This document shows, in pieces, positions 1-7,341 of a DNA stretch of 7,341 bases (its first letter is position 1; each line of letters starts with the position of its first letter). The stretch lies in contig PMBW01000017.1 in assembly GCA_003153075.1 (NCBI GenBank), positions 8,542-15,882 of the forward strand. The letters run 5' to 3'. The position numbers and the translations under genes are program-made. The DNA is from Dehalococcoidia bacterium. GTDB lineage: Bacteria > Chloroflexota > Dehalococcoidia > Dehalococcoidales > Fen-1064. The notes under the pieces were generated by a model. That model made no database searches. It saw only the letters and a list, made by a program, of their open reading frames with translations, and was not told the origin of the DNA.

Positions 1-57
1 TTTCGTCTTCGGACTCAATTGTGAGTGACGATTGATGAGTAGTGAGAAAGCAGGGGG

Positions 58-128
58 ACTAGATACTTCGCTATTTTATCGCGGGGAACAGGAAATCGAT
101 GGGCTCAGTATGACAAAGTGGGCAGTTG
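58..128. repeat. Structured dispersed repeat, copy 1
   Basis: The left arm ACTAGATACTTCGC (58-71) and the right arm GGGCTCAGTATGACAA (101-116) are separated by a 29-nt variable spacer and followed by AGTGGGCAGTTG (117-128). ATACT (63-67) can pair with AGTAT (107-111). After a 2x2 internal loop, GC (70-71) can pair with GC (103-104). The reverse complement resembles the TGTCAT-CTGAG...GCGAAG-ATCTAG repeat that I recognise from many bacterial genomes. Copies 2 and 3 are at 244-313 and 5583-5650. Confidence 0.8.
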
Positions 129-163
129 CGAGTGGTGAGCTTTTTTAGGAGCTACACCACCCT

Positions 164-202
164 GAGATTGCTTCAGGTACTAACGTAACTTCGCAATGAC
201 AA
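164..202. repeat. Fragment of a GAGATTGCTTC...TTCGCAATGACAA dispersed repeat
   Basis: GAGATTGCTTC (164-174) and CTTCGCAATGACAA (189-202) flank a 14-nt insert. This is the characteristic pair of ends of a short palindromic intergenic repeat known from many bacteria, with a diverged middle. A related copy sits at 4845-4890. Recognition is from memory rather than a database match. Confidence 0.55.
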
Positions 203-243
203 ATGAGGTATGAGTTGTGAGTTACGACTACATGAAGGAGAGA

Positions 244-313
244 ACTAGATACTTCGCACATGTTTGTAGAGAATAACAAAACGGAGGGCTCAGTATGACA
301 AGTGGGCAGTTGT
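244..313. repeat. Structured dispersed repeat, copy 2
   Basis: The left arm ACTAGATACTTCGC (244-257) is identical to that of copy 1. The right arm GGGCTCAGTATGACAA is at 286-301, after a 28-nt spacer, and GTGGGCAGTTG follows. ATACT (249-253) can pair with AGTAT (292-296). The arms match copy 1 exactly while the spacer sequence differs, which suggests that the arms are the conserved part of the element. Confidence 0.8.
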
Positions 314-410
314 GGGATATGAGCGAAATAATCAAGTACCACCTTCAGCCCGTCTCCGTAAATAGCGAGGAAATCATTTTTTCATTATCAACGCTAAAAA
401 AATTCTCCCT

Positions 411-436
411 CAATCCCTCCTTAAAAAGGAGGGAGG
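411..436. repeat. Perfect hairpin repeat CCCTCCTT-AAA-AAGGAGGG
   Basis: An 8-bp perfect stem (415-422 with 426-433) closes a 3-nt AAA loop and is followed by AGG. No T-run follows on the plus strand, so it is a poor intrinsic terminator there. It resembles the CCCTCCTTAAAAAGGAGGG-type dispersed intergenic repeats seen in many genomes. It ends about 55 bases before tsaE and could lie in its leader. Confidence 0.6.
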
Positions 437-490
437 CTCCACATCATTTCTCATCAAGACTAGAGAGAATATTGACAGGAAAATGACAAT

Positions 491-973
491 ATGAGTAATT
501 TGAAACTGGTGACACACAGCGCGGAAGAGACGCAGAAGTTGGGCGTGAGTATCGGCAAGTTGGCAGAGCCGGGGGACATTTATCTGTTGATCGGGGACCT
601 GGGGGCGGGTAAAACGTGTCTGACGCAGGGGATTGCCTACGGTCTGGATATCCACGAATACACGCTGAGTCCTTCCTTTGTCATCATGCGGGAATTGCAC
701 GGGCGCCTGCCGCTTTACCATATGGACTTCTACCGCCTGGATAACATTGCGGAAATCAGCGATCTCGGATTGGATGATTATCTCTTCGGCCAGGGAGTAT
801 GCGTGATCGAATGGGCGAACAAGGGTTTGACCGTTTTGCCGGAAGACCATCTATTGATCGGGATCGATTATATTTCAGATACCGAACGCAGTTTTGTGAT
901 CGAGCCGAGGGGCGAGCGTTACGTCCGGATGCTGACACAACTGAAGGAAGTGAATTCATGTCCGCAGGATTAA
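491..973 (+). CDS. tsaE: tRNA t6A37 biosynthesis ATPase TsaE
   Basis: TsaE is the small cytoplasmic ATPase that works with TsaB and TsaD to place the threonylcarbamoyl group on A37 of ANN-decoding tRNAs. The 160-aa protein has the normal family length. Its Walker A motif GDLGAGKT covers residues 35-42. A SPSF motif at 60-63 corresponds to the usual SPTF. HMDFYRL lies at 77-83 with the expected acidic residue D79, and VIEWAN at 105-110 matches the conserved IEW segment. The ATG start has a weak AGGA about 10 bases upstream and no better in-frame alternative. The gene overlaps tsaB by 16 bases, so the two are probably co-translated. Assignment is firm. Confidence 0.95.
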   Translation: MSNLKLVTHSAEETQKLGVSIGKLAEPGDIYLLIGDLGAGKTCLTQGIAYGLDIHEYTLSPSFVIMRELHGRLPLYHMDFYRLDNIAEISDLGLDDYLFGQGVCVIEWANKGLTVLPEDHLLIGIDYISDTERSFVIEPRGERYVRMLTQLKEVNSCPQD

Positions 974-1659
974 AACAGGTGTTACTGGGGATCGATACTT
1001 CAACGGAGACAGCAAGCCTGGCGCTGGCGCAAGATAAGATCGTGCTGGCGGAACTGACCTGGCGTTCGAAGCAAAACCACACTACGCAATTGTTGCCCAA
1101 TTTGAACCGGCTGTTTGGGTTAACCGGCATCACGGCAAAAGACCTGACCGCGGTCGTGGTGGCACAGGGGCCGGGCAGTTTTAACGGATTGAGAGTGGGG
1201 GTGAGCGCGGCAAAAGGGTTGGCGTTCAGCCTGGGAATACCGATCGTCGGCATTAACAGTCTGGAAGTGGCGGCGTATCAATACGCGGAAACCGGATTGC
1301 CGGTTTGCGCTATTTTCAATGCAGGCCGGAGCGAAGTGGCCACAGCGACCTACCAGAAAAAGTACGGTAAGTGGCAGCAACTGGTGAAAGCGGATATCGT
1401 GACGGTGGAGCACCTCTGCAAACACACGACGAAAAAGACCATGTTTTGCGGCGAGTTTTTACCGGCAGTGGCCGCGCAAATCAAAGAGCTGCTGAAAGCA
1501 AAAGCGGTGATGCCGCCGCAGATACCGGATTTCAAGCGCGCGAGTTTTCTGGTGGAACTGGGGCAGCAGCGGCTGAACGCAGGGGACATCGATAATTCCG
1601 TGACGTTGCAGCCAATCTATCTACGGCGTCCGCCGATCGGGGCGCCGAAGAAAGAGTAA
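958..1659 (+). CDS. tsaB: tRNA t6A37 threonylcarbamoyltransferase complex subunit TsaB
   Basis: TsaB is the non-catalytic ASKHA-fold partner of TsaD in t6A37 synthesis. The 233-aa protein starts with the expected nucleotide-fold strand GIDTSTETASLAL (residues 11-23). It has NHTTQLLPNL at 40-49 and the family signature GPGSFNGLR at 71-79, where N replaces the usual T. It ends in the typical LQPIYLRRPP motif (218-226). The frame is open further upstream, but the ATG at 958 is preferred: GAAGGAAG lies 7 bases before it and the family N-terminus begins here. It overlaps tsaE by 16 bases. The often-neighbouring rimI and tsaD are absent here; an unrelated minus-strand gene follows instead. Assignment is firm. 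Confidence 0.94.
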   Translation: MSAGLKQVLLGIDTSTETASLALAQDKIVLAELTWRSKQNHTTQLLPNLNRLFGLTGITAKDLTAVVVAQGPGSFNGLRVGVSAAKGLAFSLGIPIVGINSLEVAAYQYAETGLPVCAIFNAGRSEVATATYQKKYGKWQQLVKADIVTVEHLCKHTTKKTMFCGEFLPAVAAQIKELLKAKAVMPPQIPDFKRASFLVELGQQRLNAGDIDNSVTLQPIYLRRPPIGAPKKE

Positions 1660-1704
1660 GCTGGAGGATCAATTTGATTCTTATGTGCCGATGACCGTGG
1701 GGAA

Positions 1705-1730
1705 AATGACCAGTGGGTAGTTGTATGTGA
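1705..1730. repeat. Degenerate right-end remnant of the structured repeat
   Basis: AATGACCAGTGGGTAGTTG resembles the right end of copies 1 and 2 (ATGACAAGTGGGCAGTTG), differing at a few positions. No left arm is recognisable upstream, so this would be a decayed or partial copy in the 78-base gap between tsaB and the minus-strand gene. Confidence 0.4.
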
Positions 1731-1737
1731 TTACCAA

Positions 1738-2340
1738 TTAATTCCCTTTGCTCTGGATTTCAGCCAAGAGCTTATGCACTTCGTTAGCATTGGGAATATC
1801 ATAGAAAGCGAGCTGATTATTATAGAACGGCATTATTTCCATACCCGTATTTCCATAAAACTGTCCGCCATTGAAAAACATTGATTGATTCCCGCCAAAA
1901 GTCAGTGTGCCAATACCATCCGCGCGTATACGTTTGCTAATCCCATTGAGTAATCTAATGTTAAATTCCTGAAATTGGTGTCCGAAACCTAAAGAAACGG
2001 AGAGTATCCTCCGATTAGTGACAGCGTAAAATGTTCTGCGTTTTTTCCACTTTTTAAAAATGAAGCGTCCGAATATGAAGTATAGTCCGACAATTACAAA
2101 AACGCTACCAAACAATGGGAACATTACCTTCATCGGGAAAGGAGCACCGGTGGGGCTCATCGTTGTTAATACCTCCGCCTCCCAAAAGATCGCAAATCCT
2201 CCCCATAGCAAGCTAAAGGGAACTAAGAAAAAATCCATTGGAGTAAAAATAATATTTGGGTCAGGTTGGCCGGACCACAGGATTTTCTCATCTTTTAACA
2301 AGTATTCCTGAAATACCTGATTGATGTCTGAATTCTGCAT
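1738..2340 (-). CDS. Two-helix membrane protein with bacterial PH-like domain
   Basis: This 200-aa protein matches a layout I recognise in bacterial PH-domain membrane proteins. A short cytoplasmic N-terminus carries LLKDEKILWSGQPDP (residues 14-28). Two hydrophobic segments follow at about 36-54 and 72-92. The GRF and KKWKKRRTFYAVTNRRIL region (91-113) starts the PH-like beta domain. GTLTFG (144-149) and a terminal helix near 184-195 complete it. The family is common but its biochemical role is mostly unknown; membrane-anchored scaffolding or stress roles have been suggested for relatives, and nothing here decides this. The gene is visibly more AT-rich than tsaE/tsaB. No clear Shine-Dalgarno precedes the ATG, so it may be translated from a very short leader. 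Confidence 0.75.
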   Translation of the reverse strand: MQNSDINQVFQEYLLKDEKILWSGQPDPNIIFTPMDFFLVPFSLLWGGFAIFWEAEVLTTMSPTGAPFPMKVMFPLFGSVFVIVGLYFIFGRFIFKKWKKRRTFYAVTNRRILSVSLGFGHQFQEFNIRLLNGISKRIRADGIGTLTFGGNQSMFFNGGQFYGNTGMEIMPFYNNQLAFYDIPNANEVHKLLAEIQSKGN

Positions 2341-5300
2341 GAGTTTTAGTATATTACATTTTTCTGTTTACCACAAGACTATGATTGATTCCAGAATGGC
2401 AGAATCATCTGGCGTTTTGTTTATTTTCTTCCAAAGATAATATAATAGTCACTTTAACGCTGATTTATATTCTATACACAAATCCAGACTTAGAATGAAG
2501 CTTTGGCAATACTTGTGGTATATTGACATATATATGTTATTATGTTACTATACTACGAGTTGAGGAGATGTAACATGACTACCTTAAACAAACGTACCAC
2601 AATATATCTGGAGCCCGAATTACATAAAGCTTTACGTCTTAAAGCGGTTACTTACTCCAAGACCGTTACGGAACTGATCAATGATGCGGTCAGGGAATCT
2701 TTAGCAGCAGACGCTGAGGATAAGGCGGCCATCCTGGTGAGAGAGAAAGAACCATCAATTAGTTATGACGAGATGGTCAGAAGACTAAAGCAAGATGGGC
2801 TTTTATAAAAAGTTGAATACATGTAGATTTCCGGTTAAGTTAGATAATCACAACGGCCCCTCACTCTAACTCTCTCCCGCTTCGTAGGGAGAAGATTGGC
2901 ATTAATTTAAACCTCAGGGAAATTCCTGTTCACCCGCGATCAGAGGGATTCCGTATCAACTTCACAACGCACTTGATTTGGCAAGTTCTGAATCTCCGTT
3001 ATTTCTGTGTCAAGGATGGTTACCAATTGGAATGGCATCAACAGTTTAAATATGATGCGATAAAGCCGCTGATAGAGTCCGGTAATGAAGCGGTGAGGTA
3101 TTTCACCCGGCGGGATTTGCTGGGCGAAAATGCCGGACCAATTGATGTCATTTGGAAGTTGAAGTCCCCGCAAGTTTTGCTGAAAAAACAGCAGCCGGTG
3201 GGATATTGGATTTACCCCGGCAAGAATGAAGATTATTACCTGCCGGCGACGTTCAAGCAGTTGCAAGCACTGGTTTATCAGTAAGGTTTTGATAACAGTC
3301 ATCCGGCGATCGCGGGCGGCTGCGAATATTTGTTTTCCTGCCAGACGGAAGAGGGGGATATCCGGGGCTTTATCGGGAACCAGTACGCGCCTTATTACAC
3401 CGGCATCGTGACGGCGCTGCTGATCCAGGCCGGATATGCGGACGACCAGCGTATAGATAAAGCGATTCGGTGGTTGATCGAAATGAGACAAAATGACGGC
3501 GGCTGGGTAATCGGCAGCCCCGGTTTGGCGGGCATGACGTGGAGTGATGTCATTAAACTGACGTCAGACAAAAACGCGGAGACAATAAAAGCCTTTGACA
3601 AAACGCAGCCGTTTTCCCATGCGGGGACAGGGATGGTGATCCGGGCATTTGCCGCGCATCGGCAATACCGGAAATCGCCGGAAGCATTAAAAGCGGCACA
3701 GCTGCTAAAATCGCATTTTTTCAAAGAGGATAATTACAACTCATATAAGGCAGCAGACCACTGGGTCAGATTCGAGTTTCCGTTCTGGTGGAACAATTTA
3801 CCAGCGGCAATGGATTCGTTATCGTTGATTGGAATACCGCCGGCAGATAAAGATATTAAAAACGCGCTGGATTGGTTCAAGACGAACCAGCAGGAAAGCG
3901 GGCTGTGGAAAATATCTTATTCCAAAATCCATAAAGAGCCGGAAAATAAAAATAGCGAGGAGGAGAGGCTGTGGATCTCGCTGGCGATATGCCGAATTTT
4001 CCGGAGATATTACGGCTAGCGAATGGGGACGGGCATGGAAATATCAACTGAGGCACTGGTAAAAAATTACGGGCAGATGGTATCCGCCGTTTGCCGGCGG
4101 ATGGTGCAGGACCCGCAATTGGCCGAGGATGCATCGCAGCAGGTTTGGCTGGAGATCATCAAGGCGCTGCCGGGGTTCAGGGGCGAGGCGAAGATCTCGA
4201 CGTGGATTTATTCAATTACCCGCCGGGTGGTTTTGGAATTCGCGATCAATGAGCGGCAATATTCCACCAGGTTTTTGCGCGGGTATTTCCGGGGCGATGA
4301 TCTGCCCGCGCCGCTCCAGTATGACGCGGAGCGCGACCTGTGGGTGCGGGAGATGTGTGACAAATGTTTAACGGGGATGCTGCACTGCCTGGATAATGAA
4401 TCGCGGCTGACCTATGTGTTCAAAGATGTGGTTCAGCTTGATTATGGGGAGATCGCGAAAATCCAGGAAATGAATGAGCAGACGATCCGGCAGATAGTGT
4501 CCCGGACGCGCAGAAAATTACGTAGTTTTTTGAAAGACGAGTGCGCGTTAGTGAATCCGTTCGGTTCCTGTCACTGCCGGATGAAGAAGTATGTGGAAGA
4601 GATAAATCTGCCGCAAGAATATGAGAAGTTGCGTTCGATCGCACGGTCGGTGAATGTTTTCAGGGATTCGGAGAAGGTTTTACCGGGGAAAAATTACTGG
4701 CTGGGACATCTTGATTAAACCCAAATATCGAAATCCTGAATCCTAAATAAATAATAATATCAAAATTTCAAAAATTTAAGATAATATACCAAAAAGTTGT
4801 GAGCGATTCGGCAGTTATGAAATCCGGTGGTAATGCCTGCTATAGAGATTGCAGTATTGCTTGCCTGAGGCAGACTCCTCGCAAGGGTAAATGGCGATTA
4901 AAGATGACAGGCAGGGACGCCTGTTCTACCATTAAAAAATAGTTGAACATATTAAGCCAAGTTGTCACAAATCCATTTTTCCCTCCACTAATTATATTGG
5001 AGCACAAAATTCAGGAGGAAAAATGGACACGACGAAACAGGTTCAATTGTTACAAATGGCTTACGCGGGGGCATTGGCGGATACGGTGCTGCAGTTCAGC
5101 AAAGAGGGTGTATTGGACTGCGTTATCGAGCGGAAGCACGCTGAACAGTTAGCGACCGGCAAGATGCGGCTGGGGTCATTCGGGATAACGAAACCGGAAG
5201 ATGTATTCCTTAATTTGTCAGAGATATTCGGCTGTGCACAATGGGAGATCAGCGGCAGTACCGCGGAGGGGTTTGTGGCACAGAACAGCGTGTGCAAACT

Positions 5301-7341
5301 ATGCGCAATTGCCAGGAGAATCGGCGCGCCGAGTCCGTGCCGTTTATATTGTCTGGACCCGATGGAAGGCCTATTGAAAGCGGTGAAGCCGGATGCGGTG
5401 TATATGGTGGAAGAGACGTTGTGGGAAGCGAAGAAGTGCGTGGTGAGGGTGAGTGGAATCTAAGCAAGGCTGGGTTTCGGTTGCGACCGAAAGTATTTCG
5501 CCTTAAAAGACTCAAAATGGAACTAGCAGGTAGAGAGTAGCGAAATATATAGTTTTTAAGAGGCGAATCAACACACTCAAATACTAGATGCTTCGCTCCA
5601 TAAACGGTGATTCATTATAATCGTGGGCTCAGCATGACAAGCGGGCGGGTGCTGTTAATGTACAGTGAAAATCAGGCTGGGTGAGAAAATCGTCAAGTAT
5701 AATCATCTAGATCCCGGCCTTCGCCGGGATGGATGGTGGATTGTAGCTTTTCGCGAAAGGGGGAATGGGTTTGATCCGAGAATCCAGTTAATTTCGGACT
5801 GCCTTTGGATGGCTTTTTATTACCGCGGCATGGTAGCTAACAAAGCGGTGAGAACCTGATGGCCGGCGGCATAGAGAGGGGTAAATGTGTTTTTACGCAA
5901 TTCGGTTTCAACTGCCTCGCAGGTAAAGATACCGGAGGGTGTCAAGGCATAAAACCGGACTTTGCCCAATTCCGGTAGAGGATAAGCGGTAGTTGCAGTC
6001 ATTTTATCGATGTATCTGGCGGAAGTTGCTACGAACTTCAGTGCGGCATTACGGACGTTTTCATGGCTGATACCGCTGATCACACCGCCGCCGGCGCTGG
6101 TATAAAAGCTGGCATCGCCGGAGATAAACGCGACGATGGTGGCATTGCCTTGCTGTAAGCAAATGTCCATGAGTATGCCGTAAGGCGCTTTGGCGCCGGG
6201 TGAAATAATCACGCCGACATTGACGGGAGTTGTTTTAAAGGCCAGTTGGCGCAATGCCAGATAGGCTTCCAGTTTTGCCTGCGGGGATTTTGATTGTCCG
6301 TTGTCTTGATACATGTCAATATGTCTGCGGTCTCACGGAGGAGGCGGTATATTTACCAGTTAGAAAACGGGGGCAACCAGGTCTTGATGATGACAGGAAC
6401 GGCCGGGTTAAACACGATGAAAATGGCCAGATGGAGCAATAACCACGCGGGGATAAAGATATAGGCGGCCCGTTGTAAAGGCGTGATCCGGTTGGTTACC
6501 AGCCGGCGGGCTTGTAACTTGTCCAGCCAGTCGGAAACGGCCATGGCAATACCGATGCAAATAGCGGGCGTCGTGGCGAGGAAATAAAAGACAAAAGCGA
6601 CGCGGTTCCCGACCGTCGACCCCAATAAGTTGATAGTAAAAGGCGCAGATACAGGGAACCAGAAAAGGTAAGTAGAAATGAACCAGAGGACAATAAAAGC
6701 GGCAATGGGGCTCTTTTTTACGGCGATAAAGGCTTTATAGATCATGTAACAAATCGTCGGGACAATCAGAATTTGAATGGTACTGCTGATGAACGAGATG
6801 TACTGCGGGTCATAGGAATAAACGATCGAGGGAACATTGTAAGTGTCTTTGAGGGCAACAAACTGCGGGTAGATCCACGTCCAGGGACGGCTGGATATCG
6901 ATAGTTTGGGGGCCGGATTGGTTGCGTTGGGGGTAAACATATTGGCAGCGGTGCCGGAAAACATTTCGTTAATGCGAATGATGGGATTTTCCACGCTGCC
7001 TTTGATAAAGATATCAAAAAATACGAGAAACACCACGAACGAGATTGCCGCAACCACCAATGAGGCGGAGAAAGATTTCCACTTGTCTTTGCGGTAGATC
7101 GCCCAGTGGACGAAAATGGCGAAAAAGATCAGCACCCCGACCAGCTTGCAATTGGCGCTGAGCGCAACAAAGATACCCATCCAAATGTATTTTTCATCGA
7201 AGTAACAGAGAATAGCGGCCAGCATAAAAGTAACCATATAGACATCGAGCAAAGCCAGACCGGAATGAACAAAGGTCATGTCCTCGAAGGCAAAGAGGAA
7301 GGTGGCGATCATGGTGATCTTCCAGGAGAATTTCAGCTTGA

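Larger units (their letters stand above)
1..490. other. Gene-free, repeat-rich spacer upstream of tsaE
   Basis: I see no credible gene in this stretch; the short open frames on both strands run through repeats and lack ribosome sites. It holds two composite direct repeats. Each starts with a TTGTGAGT-ACGA motif (19-31 and 215-227) followed by a structured repeat copy (58-128 and 244-313). Between them lies a fragment of another dispersed repeat (164-202). A perfect hairpin at 415-433 closes the region. No convincing promoter for tsaE is visible; the TTGACA at 472-477 is too close to the start codon to serve. Confidence 0.7.

Overview
This is a bacterial window with six intact or probably intact genes, one disrupted gene, one gene running off the right edge, and spacers unusually rich in short dispersed repeats. 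The gene set (a tsaE-tsaB pair, a toroid/cyclase-like gene next to an ECF sigma factor with extra cysteines, a PMT-type glycosyltransferase) and the repeat types look to me most like Chloroflexota, perhaps Dehalococcoidia. That is a memory-based impression and is tentative.

Layout. 1-490: gene-free, with two copies of a structured repeat, fragments of other repeat families and a perfect hairpin. 491-1659 (+): tsaE and tsaB, overlapping by 16 bases, for the tRNA t6A37 modification. 1738-2340 (-): a two-helix membrane protein resembling bacterial PH-domain proteins. 2341-2574: AT-rich divergent spacer with candidate promoters and a perfect 12-bp palindrome. 2575-2808 (+): ribbon-helix-helix antitoxin-like protein with no recognisable toxin after it. 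3027-4019 (+): an alpha/alpha-toroid (squalene-cyclase/prenyltransferase-like) gene split by one in-frame TAA at 3282-3284. 4035-4718 (+): ECF-type sigma factor immediately downstream. 4719-5022: repeat-derived spacer. 5023-5463 (+): small cysteine-rich protein of uncertain function. 5464-5819: spacer with inverted repeats and dispersed repeats. 5820-6314 (-): conserved-looking hypothetical protein. 6353-7341 (-): protein O-mannosyltransferase-like membrane glycosyltransferase, incomplete at its N-terminus.

How the genes may work together. TsaE and TsaB act with TsaD and TsaC outside the window. The toroid gene and sigma factor are almost contiguous and probably one transcript. The glycosyltransferase and the 164-aa protein probably form a second, minus-strand operon. 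The 1738-2850 stretch is visibly more AT-rich than its flanks and looks accessory.

The points most worth a second look are the single stop codon in an otherwise intact toroid gene beside its sigma factor, the apparently orphaned antitoxin with an operator-like palindrome, and a repeat family whose stem shows a compensatory base change between copies. I did not see a clear novel defence or mobile system, CRISPR array, tRNA or rRNA.
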